Shown one piece after another: positions 35,801 through 50,800 of a stretch of 64,000 bases of DNA. Within the stretch, counting starts at the first letter, position 1; each line of letters starts with the position of its first letter. The translations under genes were made by a program, and so were the position numbers. The stretch covers positions 79,585,980-79,649,979 of the forward strand of contig CP136063.1 of the NCBI GenBank assembly GCA_032622095.1, in the 5' to 3' direction. The DNA is from Siphonodentalium dalli (lineage: Eukaryota; Mollusca; Scaphopoda; Gadilida; Siphonodentaliidae). The notes beneath the pieces are model-generated. The model was not told the DNA's origin. It made no database searches and worked only from the letters and a program-made list of their open reading frames with translations.

Positions 35801-38800
35801 ATTTTGCACCAATCCATGGATTAAATTCATTCATTTGTTGCATATATTCTATTTATTATAAAAGGAGATAGACCCCATAAATGGTCGGAATTAGTGAAAA
35901 GTACCCCTTTAACAACAAATACCGTTATCTTTTTTACATTTGTCATTCTTTTTCGCGGTGTTCTGATAATCTGAATATATCAAAGAAAAACCATTATGTG
36001 TATTAATCATTCAAAAACATATTTATTGTGAAATAGTTTAATATTGGTTGCATGCATTTGTTGAAAATCGACTATGATCAAGATGGTTAGTCACGTCGTT
36101 TTAGAAACGCCAGCGCAGCCATGAATGGCTTTTTCTCAAAGCGCTTGGATTAACCAAACACTGCGAAAATGACAACTTTAGGAAAAATGAAGGTACTTTT
36201 TCTCAACAGCATCAGTTTGCCCTACCCGCATCATGGCAATTCAGCTGGACTACCAGCATCATAGCACATTAGCAGGACCACTTGACCAGAGGTGATTTCG
36301 TAGACGTGTGAATAATATTAACCTAACTTTACTTACATTTTCCTGCAATAATTATCAGTATAATATGTTTCCTTGTACTTATGTATTGTCCAGAATTAGA
36401 ATATACCCGACTGTGACAGATAATCTCAAACGTTGGCTATGTAAAAACTAATTAAGAGAGAAGGACTTCCGCTTGTGCTATATATAGGGAGGAAATATTT
36501 ATGCTTACATAATATCCCGAATTAAACGTCGCCTCATGCAGCAGGCAGTGACATACATGTATAATTGACCTTTAAAATCCTCATTTTTGAAGGTTTTGTG
36601 CCACTTATGGAGTATCCAGTTTATGTGGCGACTAAAGGAGGCGTTCTTGGATATACGCGGTCTCTAGCCGTAAGTATATTATGATGTTCTCGATAGGATA
36701 GGATAGGATAGGATATTTTATTTCAATATACATATATAAATTAATACATAATACATTTGACAAATATTGTAATGTATATTCGAGGGGGTGGCATAGTCAG
36801 GCTAGACTGTCTTACTGTCACCCCCTTTAGAGATGAATAAATGTTAACATATATAGGCGGTCAAGATTTATTGTACAATGCACGGCTATGAAATTATGTA
36901 TTACATAATGGTTCCATTTATAGGATTATATAATTATATAATGGAGGGTATACGTATATATAAATCGTTTATTGGTTACTCGATGGTTTGTCTCTTTCTT
37001 GTCAGTGTCATGATCTTTGGAAGTCGAGTAGGAGTGTGCTGAGTGAGGTTGTAGATTGCGATATATGTACGGGAGGTTACACTATTGACGAGCTACCACA
37101 CAGTCGGGACATCTTTGATTGTTGCATTTAATTGTTGCAGCATATTTTTTAATGCAATCGGCATGTACACGGCGTTTGAATGTGTGTCTGGATTGGTATG
37201 ATGTAAATTCATTATCCAAGTTGTTCCATGTAGTTGGATAAGAATGGAATGGTAGTTGTTGGGACCAAGATGTTCTTGGTTTTTTTAAAAATAGTGGGTG
37301 CTTTTGCCGGGTGTCTGGTCCGTTTTTGCGTTTGGTAAACATGTCGGTGAATGATTCTATTAAGCGCATATGATACCAATCATGCATGAAAACAGCCGCT
37401 TGGACTTTGTGGATGTCGTATATTTTGAGTATATTTTCTTTTTTAAAAAGAGGTTCTGTGTGGCTTCTATATTTTTTATTACATAAAACTCGTATCGCGC
37501 GTTTTTGAAGCATGAAAATTTTTTTGACCGCAGGGACGTGTCCCCATATTTGAACACCGTAGACAAGATGGCTTTGTATTAGAGCATAGTATAATGTTTT
37601 AAGTGCGCTACCAGGAAAGAAGTGTTTAACTTTATTGATGTGGTATATGGCATTCACCATTTTAGAACAAACAGAGGACACATGTTTTTTGAAAGTCAGG
37701 TTTTCATCAATATGGATTCCTAAGAATTTTGTGGAGGATTCGTGCTCAAGATTTCCTATCTTTTTTAGTTCTGTATTATTCAAGTAAACTTTTATAAAGT
37801 TCCATTTGTCATCATTGTTCTCTGGGTGTATTAGCATATAGTTGCTTTTTTTAGTATTGATCACTAACTTATTGCTACAGCACCAAGCAAATATGTTGCG
37901 TAACTCATTATTCACATAACTTTCTACAAGGATGCCATTTTTTCCACCAGTTACTAGAGTAGTATCGTCCGCGTATGATAAGATATCCATGGTTGTCGAA
38001 TTTGACATATCGTTAACGTAAATTAAGAAAATTATCGGTCCGAGAATTGATCCCTGGGGCACTCCACACGTCACTTCCGTTAAATTAGATTTGTTACCAT
38101 TGAGTTCAACATATTGCCTTCTATTTTGCAGATAACTCTGAAACCATGAATATGCTGTGCCTCGTATGCCATAGTGATCTAGTTTATGAAGTAAAATATC
38201 GTGGTTTATCGTGTCAAATGCTTTTGAGAGGTCGAGAAATAGAGCTAAAGTTGAGTCTCTTGTCATTTTGTCATTATTTGAGACAACTTGATCGAGGAGG
38301 TGTAATACAGGATGGAAAGTTGAATGACGAGGGCGGAAGCCGTATTGGTGTTTATAGAGTATGTTTTGTTCATTTAAAAAGTCTAGTAATCGTTTATGCA
38401 TTATTTTTTCGAGGATTTTAGAGATAGCTGGAAGAATGCTGATAGGTCTGTAGTTGGAAATTTCATGAGTGGTAGTATTTTTAGGGATTGGGACTACTTT
38501 AGAAATTTTCATTTTGTTAGGGACTATTCCATGCTTTAAGGACAAGTTAAAAATATGCAACAATGCTGGCGCTATCTCCTCAATTGTTTCCTTGATAAGT
38601 TTAGTTGATATACCATTGAAATCCCTTGATACTTTCCCAGTCATAGAGAAACATGTGAGGATGATCTCCTGTATAGACGTCGGAATTATTTTGAAATTTA
38701 TGTCGTCTGGTTTGCGGTTATGGAGAAATTCTGTAAAATGAGAGTCATTTTCATGTTCATTGAGTTGGCTAGTTTCCCGCCCAATTTTTGAGAAAAAGTC

Positions 38801-41800
38801 ATTGAACTTTTCCGATATGAGTTTGGAATTTTCAAGTTCTATTCCGTTTTCGGTAAAGGTCTTGGGGTTATTATTTGTGTTTACATTTATTTTCAATGCA
38901 CCCTTAAGTATTTCCCATGTTTTCTTTAAGTTATTTTTATTTACTTCTAAGATATTTGTGTAGTATATATTTTTACTCCTTCTGATTAGTTTATTATATA
39001 GGGTACGATAACTCAAATATTTATTTACGTTCGTTTCCGTGGGTTTATTCAATTTGCGTAAATATAACTGATTTTTAACAATACTTGACTTAATCAATCC
39101 AGATGTCATCCAAGGTTCGCGTTTTATGAATTTTTTGGGTATATGTCGACTTTTGATGGGGAAAGCTAGTTCATATGCATTCATATATATATCTAAGAAG
39201 ATTTCATATGCTTGGTCGACACTTCTACAGGATGTAACGGAGTCAAAGGTACAAGAATTTAAAAGATTTTTGAATCTAATTATATTATCAGGACTAAAAC
39301 TTCTTTGGTTAGTGATAGTTTCATTATTATTGGGGCTGTTTTGTCTCTTTTGGTTAGATTCGGAATAAAATATGCCGAAGTGATCGGAAACGTCGCATGT
39401 GATTATGCCAGATTTACATTCGCCTTGTAGGTTATTGGTATATATATTATCGATGAGAGTTGCTGAATGATCAGTCATTCGAGTAGGTTTAGTTATCCTT
39501 GGCACGAATCCTCTTGTGAAAATGTTATTTATGAAGTCATTCGTTTTTGTATGCGAGTTGAAATTGAGTAGGTCAATATTAAAGTCTCCTGATATATATG
39601 ATTTGTGGTTATTAATTTTTTCTAGAATATCGTCGAATTTTTTTAAAAATTGATCAATGTTGGCCTTTGGTGCGGTATTTGGTCTGTAAACGCAGCCGAT
39701 TATCCGAGAGTCATTTTTTCCTGGGTTAATTTCCACGATATAATCGTGGGTTTGGTCGATGAGTAAAGTTCATGCCTTAAAATGGTTGTCAGTTATATAC
39801 ATTTGAAGTTATGAACACGGATACTGAGTTTGTGGCACTACGTGCTTCCATAATTGTGGAGCTCCGTGGTCCAGTGGTTAGCGTAAACACAGCGATGTGA
39901 GTTCGCAGCCGTCGCTGGTCTATCGTGAATCTCCACACAGTAATGATTTGGCCGCTTTGATAGACGTGCAATTGTCGGATTGTTCGCTATTTCAAATCAA
40001 ATCCCGCGCGAAGTTGTGACCCTTGGGCAAGGTCGCTCGTACTGTGTCGGTTTGGCTCCAATCATGCGTTAAACGAGTACTATATATATCAGCTTGTCAT
40101 ACTGTTGAGTATCAGAGCATGTTCTGATCAAACTACAGCAGCGCCTGCAATGGCTGCAGCCGGTTCTTTGGTTGGCGTGTACAAATGACTGGGGTAATAT
40201 TGTAATGTTTAAAGGTACTCAACCCGATCAGACGGTCCCCATACCATCAATATACAACAACAACATTTATTCAAAATACGCTTTAGTTATCAGAATCGAT
40301 TTATTGCAACAGAATAATGCTAACCACTGTCAACTATGGTATCAAATTTCCCAAAACTTGTTATTTATTTTAAAAAAATTCAACAAAATATGGCCGCATT
40401 ATCACTAAAGTATCAACAATTTGACCGTATTACCACTTGATTTTAGAGTTATCCATCTTCATCAATAATTTTGTCCGAGACCCTCCGTTTGACCACGTGT
40501 TTCTGGGCCACATATTATTAAAAATCTCGAGAAATAACAAACTTTAAAAATCGATATCTGATCACTCTGAGCTTAGATGGGTGGGTTCTTCGACTCGAAT
40601 CAAATATTGTTTACACCCGAAGCCAAAGAAATAGTAATTTAGAAGCGTATGATCGGATTGAGTACCTTTAAAAGCGTTTGAGATCAAGTAGTTGGTTAAT
40701 CGCTATATAAATATAATACAGAGCTATGCGTTCCCGGGGGTGTGTGTCCCAAAAACTAAAAGTTTCAACCTTGTATCTTGATAGTTTTTTTCTTCTGAAG
40801 CCTCGCCCTCCAGCTGGCTGGGAAGTCAATTAAAGACACAGTCCGGTTATTTTAAAATGGCATAAAAGTTGTTAAATTGTATTGAGTCAAGTGTCTTTCA
40901 CTACTGTAAACCATCGTCAATTAAATCAAGAGTGGATAAGAACATAGATGCAGCATAAATGGCCAAAATGTATTCCTCTCTGCGACTCCACTGAATTTTT
41001 CTGCCAATTATATTCTACAAGCAGGCCGTCATCGCTATATTTATAACGTGCTTGACTCGATTACCGAAGACGCATTCATCAAACAAGACTTCTCTGCGAA
41101 AATCACTCTCAGTTAAAGTCTCACAATGAGACTTTTTCCGCAACAATAATTTTTTTTCCGAGTTATCCCCCTGCATAGCTTTTTTATATTATAATAGGTT
41201 GGCGATTATTGCAATACGACAGAGGAACACTCTGACTTTCGTACTCAGATTCATACATTTTTGTACCTCGCTTGCCTGACCGAAATTTTACGGGGAAATG
41301 GCTAATTTGGATTTATTTGTCGTTCTAGATATGGTTATTGTGCCTTTTATCATTCCTTTTCATGAAAACAAATTTAAAACAAGTCGAATATGTTATGATA
41401 ATTTTTAAACATTCTTGTGCATGAAATTGGGGATAAATTGTTCCCAGAGTTAGAGTACGTTATTTCACAGTCCGTATTCGCCACCCCTGCACATTCGCAA
41501 TGCGCAGCCGAACTTCCGGTGTGGAATTTTTATGTGTTAAAAATAAATAGTTTTTTCATCTGTCATATCTGCTTGTTTCGTTCATTATTCGCAGAAAATG
41601 TGTATCTCATTCTTTCGTGTACATAACGGATTAGATATAGACTGTTTTAACCCGTTTGGATGTTAGAAATACCGCTTAATTATCAGAAAATCACGGGACC
41701 AATCCGAATATCGCACACTGGACTTAGTTTCACTTTGTGAAGTTGGTCAACATGACCGCTTTCGCAGATTGCTGCTTCCAGCGTAGAAGGATACGCACTA

Positions 41801-44800
41801 CGTTCATGACTGAACTAACACTGGACTGGTCACAGACACTGTGTGTGAGTCACTGAGTGTGGCAGGTCAGGCTATGCCGTATTCAACTGTTATTATCATG
41901 GACATTGACTCGAATAAGTGAATAGCACTGATTGACCCAAGGCAATGGAAGAATGCAAACAATGTGAATGTAATGATTATTGCAAAATATGATGATTATA
42001 GTTCTATTCTGGACTCCTCAGCCCTTCAATGCTGAAATGCAGTCAACGCTGAAATGCAGTCAACGCTGACGCCGTAAAAGGTCATTGAATGTTCAGAATT
42101 CAGATTCTATCATTCTGCATAGTACATTTACAGTAACATTAGACTGATTAGAAGTACAGTAGCTACATGTGTGTGAACTTGTGAAGGGTAGAACATGATA
42201 TGGAGATTGGAGAATCAGAATGGCAATGGCACCACTCACCAGTGTCAGTGAATCGAGTGAGGATGTTTACCAAACATGTCATGAAACATGCAGACATGGA
42301 CAATGCTGTGAAATGGATTATAATTCACCAGACTCCCGGATCATGATCATAAGTTACCGGTACATACTAGTAACATTCCGCCTTTGATCATTAGATCAAG
42401 ACTAAACCAGACTTGGATAATGAGTAATGGACAAAGACAGTTACATGTTACACATGCGGCTGCACATGGTTTTGATTCATTAAAATTATTTTGTAAAAAT
42501 CATGAACTTATGTTATCAAAATCAATGACTAACAGTGATCAGTCTGATCACCAAAGTCACTTACTGGTACATTGTTTATGCCAAACAACAGGTCTGACAC
42601 AACTTGAATTCCATTGTACCGGTACATGTACCGTATATATTCAACTATTATGAAGTGGTGAAAATATCTCATGTACGGTACCTACTACATGTACTAAGTA
42701 CAGTATATATATCGGTGCTGGCATTTTTGATTATTTAACTGATTTACTTGTACTAGTAGTTAGAATTTTGAAATCATCTTGGTGAGAAGTTATTTATAAT
42801 GTCATTCAAATGGCATACCGGTACATGCACATGTACTTCTGCCATTGTGAAATAAACAGGTCTCCTGTAATAAGCTGTAGAATTCTTTTTATATTGGAAT
42901 ATGATGCCTTCTCATTTGCTCTGTTAAAATTATAGTGTTATATATATGTACATTTTAAGTGGTTGTGCATTACGAAGTGAGATGATTCCATGAAGTTTTA
43001 GTAAAAATAGAGAAAACCTGGAATTTACGTATTTACCGTACCAATATACATGTGTATGGTAGTACAATTAAGATATAATACATGTAGTTGAATATCACTA
43101 TGATAGTTGAATTCAAGAAGAGCCAGACTTGATAATGACTTACTCATATTAGCATCTACATGTACTAGTAACGGTACTCTCATGTGCAATAATAGTGTCA
43201 ATAATATGATAGTGTCAACACTGTTATTATATTTGGAGAACACTTCCCATGATCAGATCACTAAGAGACATAGAGTGAAATTGCTGTGGTTACTATTATT
43301 AATTTTAGCTAAAAAATCCCACCATCACTATTATTAGTTTGTCTCTATTATTACGCAACTTAGAGGATGTTGTCTGAATGAACTATCATTTATTATATTA
43401 CCTGATGTATCAGAACAAATTAAAAAGGTAATAAACAGGCCAGACACCTACATGTACAGTATGGTCGGTTCCAGTACTGCTAGTGTTATTGTACCAGTAC
43501 TGTTTATATTCAGTACTAGGAAAATTTAATGAAAGTTATGCAACGAATGATTGTGTAGGCCTACTGATGTTAAAAGGAGTATAAATTTAAAATGACCTTG
43601 CCACTTTATCAAACACATCGCTATTGATATAATACTCAATAATGAGTTTGTTAAAGTGGTGCGCTCGTTTTAAATTAACATGGAGAATATAGCAATTCAT
43701 GTGGGTCCAATATGTGTACATATACATGTATACCGGTACACGCAGAGCTGATTGATTTACAATTATGGCTTTCATTATATCGTAGACAAGGTGTGGGATG
43801 TTTCTTTCATTTTCAGATGCTGTTAAAATTATTCATCAGGTTCACTGATTGTACCGTAGCTGGGACTAATACATGTATAACATATATTAGTCCCAGATTG
43901 TAGTGGGGTTGAGATATGGTTGCTGTTAGATCTTAAAGGTACTCAATCCGAATTAACGGTCGCAAATTACTATTTCCTTGACTTCGGGGGTAAAAAATAT
44001 TTGATTCGAGTCGAGGAACCCACCCACCACAGCTCAGAGTGATCAGATATCGATGTTATAAATCTATTATTTTAATTTAAGTGGCCCAATAGACAGTCAA
44101 CGAGAAGAATTTCATTGACCAAATTGCGGGCAAAGATGGATAACTCTAAAATCAAGTGGCTTTTTGTGTCAGATATTTGACAAACCGGCAAAATAGAAAG
44201 TCATCGAGAAGAATTTCATTGACCAAATTGCGGGCAAAGATGGATAACTCTAAAATCAAGTGGCTTTTTGTGTCAGATATTTGACAAACCGGTAAAATTT
44301 CGTTGAACAAAACGTTGATAAATAACAGGTTTTGTGCAATTTTATACTATAGTTGATGGTGCTTTTCATTATTTTTGGGCAATTATTAGATTCTGAAAAC
44401 TGAAGCGTCATTTCAAAAAATGTTGTTGGAATGTGATTATATGGGGACCCTCTGATCGGATTAAGTACCGGTACCTGTAAGAGATTTTATGGTATCTGGA
44501 ACATTTCATATTTAATTACATGTAGCATGGCATTCAGAAATATGATATGTCGCCTTGAGGCAAAAAATTATATTACCATATTTATGGTAGTGATCGCCTA
44601 CAATCCCTACATGTATTGACCAAAATGGACAGGATTACATTTTTCTCTTGTCTTGTCTATTTCATTCCTAACTTAGAAGTATGTCGATCTGGTAAATAAT
44701 TGACTGGAGAGAATAGCATTTATGTCTTGGCCACTAACTGGGAGCTGTGATAATAATAGTAAGTTATCGTTGGAGACCCCCCCCCCCCCCACAATGGAGA

Positions 44801-47800
44801 TCTCTAGTCGCATCCATGTAGCCAATGTGTCTTATACCTTATAACCGGGGAGGTGGCTACATGTAGATGGTCCCCATTGGTGGGTGGTTGGGAAACTTGG
44901 GTTTGTCCACCTTGACATTTTCAAATGTACGTACCTTGAACCAGACCAAAGTCAAATGTTCTTGAAATACTACTTTGCACCCCCCCCCCCCCCCCCCCCC
45001 CAGTTGAATTTTCCAAATGGTACCTCAAACATTTCCAACTGAAATGTCCAACCTGACACCCTCTAAACCTAAATTGTTCAACCGATAGCCATTCCGACCA
45101 AACTTTGGACCAAAAGTAGAAGAATATACTGCTGTTGGTCTAAAAACGACACATTCCCCCACTAAATACTGGTTGGAAAATCAAACAATCAATAATATAT
45201 ATTGTTTGTATCTCAGGATGTCTACTGTTCACATTTCTACCTACATGTAGCTGGGACTAATATATTATTATATATTATATGAGTCCCAGTCTCTAGTAAG
45301 CTATTATTATGGGAGGCCAAATTCACATTTAATAATCAATTGCGCTTAAGCGCAATCATTGCGCTTAAGCGTAATTATTTGCGCTTAAGCGCAATTCATG
45401 GTTATAGGTAACAAAACACCCCTGGTGAATAAATAGGTTTCTCCATAACTTAGCATTAACTCCTATTGACATGTCACTTCTTGGTTTCATTGGTTTGGAT
45501 GGGTAGGGAGCTAGCCCAACTTCTTTATCAAAATGGCTGACTCGCAATAGTCTCACCTTCTGTTTTAGTTGGAGCGATTCGTGATAGCATTATATTATCT
45601 TCGGTATATATTAGTTGGGGCTACTTGCAATAGCATTACTTTCTGTATTAGTCGGGGCGACATTGATTTTCTTAAATTTTTGAGTATACAGGCACACCAT
45701 ATGAGGGAAGCAAGCCCTCGGTGACACCACATTCACACTATATGATCATGGAAATACTATAGATTTGTGCAAGAGCTGCTGATTTAATAAGAAAAACTAG
45801 AGCTTCAGGACTGAGACATCAAAGCTCCAGTAATTACACACCATTTTTTGGACAGGGATCAGCTGCAGGGATGCTGATAATATGAAAATAGAGTTTTTTC
45901 CCCCTGATTTAAGTCAATAAGTAAACCATACATTAATGCTCTAATTAATCGACTCCTTAACCACAGCAGAATTATGGATAACTTTTCAGGATTTAGTCGG
46001 AAATATGGCTTGTTGCCATTCATAGGAAAGCTCTCGAGAGCTTTCCTATGAATGGCAACAAGCCATATTTCCGACTAAATCCTGAAAAGTTACCCATAAT
46101 TCTGCTGTGGTTAAGAAGTCGATTAAATAGAGCATTACTGTATGAGGTAAGAAAGCCCTCATGCAGTGACACAGCATGCATGTATAGGATATTACCATAG
46201 TAAAGGCTAAAATCTGTGCAAAAATACATTAAAAACATCATACAAAACATTCCTAGAGTTCCGGGAAGGCGACATCAATTCTTTGGATAGAGGGATGCTG
46301 ATAATATGTGAAATTCGACAACCATGGATATCTTATCATACGCGGACGATACTACTCTAGTAACTGGTGGAAAAAATGGCATCCTTGTAGAAAGTTATGT
46401 GAATAATGAGTTACGCAACATATTTGCTTGGTGCTGTAGCAATAAGTTAGTGATCAATACTAAAAAAAGCAACTATATGCTAATACACCCAGAGAACAAT
46501 GATGACAAATGGAACTTTATAAAAGTTTACTTGAATAATACAGAACTAAAAAAGATAGGAAATCTTGAGCACGAATCCTCCACAAAATTCTTAGGAATCC
46601 ATATTGATGAAAACCTGACTTTCAAAAAACACGTGTCCTCTGTTTGTTCTAAAATGGTGAATGCCATATACCACATCAATAAAGTTAAACACTTCTTTCC
46701 TGGTAGCGCACTTAAAACATTATACTATGCTCTAATACAAAGCCATCTTGTCTACGGTGTTCAAATATGGGGACACGTCCCTGCGGTCAAAAAAAATTTC
46801 ATGCTTCAAAAACGCGCGATACGAGTTTTATGTAATACAAAATATAGAAGCCACACAGAACCTCTTTTTAAAAAAGAAAATATACTCAAAATATACGACA
46901 TCCACAAAGTCCAAGCGGCTGTTTTCATGCATGATTGGTATCATATGCGCTTAATAGAATCATTCACCGACATGTTTACCAAACGCAAAAACGGACCATA
47001 CACCCGGCAAAAGCACCCACTATTTTTAAAAAAACCAAGAACATCTTGGTCCCAACAACTACCATTCCATTCTTATCCAACTACATGGAACAACTTGGAT
47101 AATGAATTTACATCATACCAATCCAGACACACATTCAAACGCCGTGTACATGCCGATTGCATTAAAAAATATGCTGCAACAATTAAATGCAACAATCAAA
47201 GATGTCCCGACTGTGTGGTAGCTCGTCAATAGTGTAACCTCCCGTACATATATCGCAATCTACAACCTCACTCAGCACACTCCTACTCGACTTCCAAAGA
47301 ACATGACACTGACAAGAAAGAGACAAACCATCGAGTAACCAATAAACGATTTATATATACGTATACCCTCCATTATATAATTATATAATCCTATAAATGG
47401 AACCATTATGTAATACATAATTTCATAGCCGTGCATTGTACAATAAATCTTGACCGCCTATATATGTTAACATTTATTCATCTCTAAGGGGGTGACAGTA
47501 AGACAGTCTAGCCTGACTATGCCACCCCCTCGAATATACATTACAATATTTGTCAAATGTATTATGTATTAATTTATATATGTATATTGAAATAAAATAT
47601 CCTATCCTATCCTATCCTATTAGGGGATTCTCCTTGTTGAACACATACCCACAGTTTGACTGTTGAGTACAGGTCAAAATTAGCCCAATGCTCATCTTGT
47701 GTTGCTAGGTGATACACCAGGTCATGCTAATAGTTTATGGGTAGGTTAGATAGTAGTCACAATTACGCTTAAGCGCAATTGATTGCGCTTAAGCGCAATT

Positions 47801-50800
47801 AAGCGTAATTAATTACGCTTAAGCGTAAATGCCCTATTTGCGCTTAAGCACAATATGTGGCAATTCATTATTAAATGTGAATTTGGCCTCCCATATATTA
47901 TATGTTTTGGGTTGGGAGGTAGGCCTACCACCCGGGGGTGATACGTGGTGGCTAGGAGTGTTTTTATGTGGTATTTAGGGCGGGCCACCCACACATTCCG
48001 TTAAATCGGTCGAAATCCTTACCATTCTCGAAAATGGTCCATACCCAATTTTCACCCCTCGGGGTGGTACCACCCGCGGGGGGTGATGGGTGGAGGTCGG
48101 GGTGTTTCTATGTGGTATTTGGGGCGGGCCACACACCCATGCCGTCAAGTCAGCCGAAAGCGACATTTTTGAAAATAAGGAATATATATATAGGGAAGGG
48201 AATAAGTTCCAAATGTCATGATCGTTGTGATAGCGCCATATCCAAATGTCTGCCATTAGCATGAATTGTAATTCGCCAGACACAAAGAATGATGAGGCGA
48301 TCAGCATAATAATTGCATTAGAATATCAATTGTATGGAATACTATTATGGCCACTTCCTAATGGCGCTTTCGGTGCGCGCCGAAAGCGACAAAAAGTGTG
48401 CCATTAGTAACGCGCCGACGCGCCGAAAGCGACAAATGTGCGTCGTTACGGTGCATGGCGGAATCTAGACCGTATACTATATAGATTGAAATTTGAGATA
48501 TATGATGCATGTTTTTGCCGACTGGCCCACAAAATGACTCGTTCCCAATCTATATGTTACCAATTCCAACAGTCATGCCTAATTTCATAATGATCCGACC
48601 AAAGTTACAACCTGTAGCCTATGCCAATGGAAATTGTCGACGGACGTACTTATGTTCGGAAACCACTGGCGATGGATACCAACCCATGGAAAATTGGCAA
48701 TATCTCAACTTGAATTTTCATGTTCAGCAGCTTGAGCTAAAATGCATTCTGAAATAGCGTTTTATTTATCAAATTATGCAGCTTCTCATGTCTCAGCCAC
48801 AAATAATGATAATCCTATTTATTCGAACAACGTATTCGGAAACACACATGAATAGTACTACCACTGGCCCCTGGCACAAATTGGTCATAATACTAAAAGT
48901 ACATATATATAAGACACAGGGGTCCGGGAATTTTTTTTATTATATTATTTTTAGGGTCAAATTCCCCATTTTAAAGAAATAACACCAAGCTTGGTGAAAA
49001 TGGCTTCAAAATCAATTTTTTTTCAAAATACCAAATTTGTTGACAGGACTGCCCCTTCCTTAAATATTATAATAGTCTTCAACACTAACATCCATAAAAT
49101 ATGATGAAGCAAAACAAATTGTAAAAATCTATTCCCAAATTAATCTGCCGATCTGCCACTCCGTTTGATCGCCTATATATAGCCAAAGTCATAAACATTA
49201 TTAGCGCCCTTAATCCCCGGGTTACGTGTATGATATGACCCTATGACCACATTTTCAGAGGGGTTAAGTCGTTTTGTCGCCTTTTTCCGGACAGACACAC
49301 GAACTCAATTTATTTTTATTAGTAAAGGTTAGTGCTAATGTCACTACATGTATATATTTGCACGCGTGACACCCCGTCAACAACCCCGCCATCGCTAATG
49401 TACGTCCCTAGCCTCGGCACAGAAACTGACCAACATCCCGCGTCTGGACGTCGCCTTGATATGAATCTTGAAAGCATAATTTCGAGTTTTACTATACGAG
49501 TATAGGCTGCACTTTCAAGAATGAACAGTCCGTAGCTGCAGGTAAAATAAAGTCCACCCTGATTACGATGCGGCAAACTAACTTCATTTATATTATTCGA
49601 TTAATACAAGCCATTACTCTTTTCATCATTACTATCAATAAAACACGAATTATGCATGCACGCAAGAAACAGGTCTGTTGTGACAAACGCATGGCCAAAT
49701 AGCCTGTCTCTTTGAAAAGCCGACGAAATTCCTAACAGATGTACATCGTTTAGGAATTTCGTCTGCTTTCCAAAGAGACATACGCATCGTACTCCGGTAT
49801 CAGGCTATAGCTATTAGGAGGCCATGCATGCAGTTAGCTCGTACTGCGAGAAGCACACTCGATTAATTATCTTCATCCGGGCACTCTGAACCAACGGGGC
49901 CCGCTTCTTGGTTATATCGCAATAATCAAAGTGCCCCTTTAAAGTGGCTCTATAAACTTTGGCAAACTTTATGCAACTTGAAAAATTTCGGACTATGCCT
50001 TTAAAATCCGGGTGTGGGTTAGATTGTCCCTCGGTGGTCGCCTCTTTCCTGCTCGCGCGGAATAAGCCATGCATACGCCGTTTGTTGAACCTATATCTAT
50101 CAGTGTCTTTTAATGAATTGGAATGCTGCGGAACTTGTATTATCTGTTCGAATGTCTGTCATCTGTTTGTATTTCCTGAACACCCATCTAGATGAATAAG
50201 AGACCATTCCAATGTCTAAGTTTATAACTGTTATCATCCATTCAGTAATATAAAAGTCTGTAAGAATATCACCACCAAGAAGAACATGCAGAAATAGATA
50301 AAAGTTGGTCTTCGTATTCATTACTGATAGTTCTCCAATAACGAAATTTCGCGCGATGAAACCATTGATGTAAACTAAACTGTTACAGTGATTTGTCAAC
50401 AAACATCACCAATCGTACATGTGGTAAGTTAAAATATGTTTGTCCGAATATGATTTGCAGAATATTTTTCAATGCTTTGACCTTTTCCAATGTTTAACTT
50501 TACTGTCAAGTTTTGATTAAACTATGGTGCCTTTTTTAACTAATTGGACTCTTGCTGGTAATTTCACTTTAACGGTCATGGTTACATAATAATGGTTTTG
50601 ACATGCGAAATCTTATTACTGGAGTCATTAATGATGAACATAACAATAAAGTCAATCTATTTTTACATGCACTTGTTGATGGCAGTAGTTTTACACGCTT
50701 TTATAAAATGTTTATCATTTGTCATGAATCCATGCACTGCGAATACCTTGAGTCACTTTAATTTCAGCTGAGACCTGACATGAAGAAGCATAACATCAGA

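Larger units (their letters stand above)
45308..47895. mobile_element. 2.6 kb TIR element, TATGGGAGGCC ends, 6-bp TSD TATTAT
   Basis: TATGGGAGGCCAAATTCACA and its reverse complement form the ends. TATTAT flanks at 45302-45307 and 47896-47901. Subterminal arrays of the palindrome GCGCTTAAGCGC lie at 45339-45396 and 47763-47852. The interior has two diverged ~190 bp direct copies (45698-45895, 46143-46310), a Tc1-like MITE and LINE copy B. The end pattern and TSD length match the element at 11856-12959. Confidence 0.85.

Noticed and set aside
39852-39925. tRNA gene
   Set aside because: A- and B-box-like blocks are present, but no cloverleaf can be drawn, and the sequence continues into a SINE body and tail.
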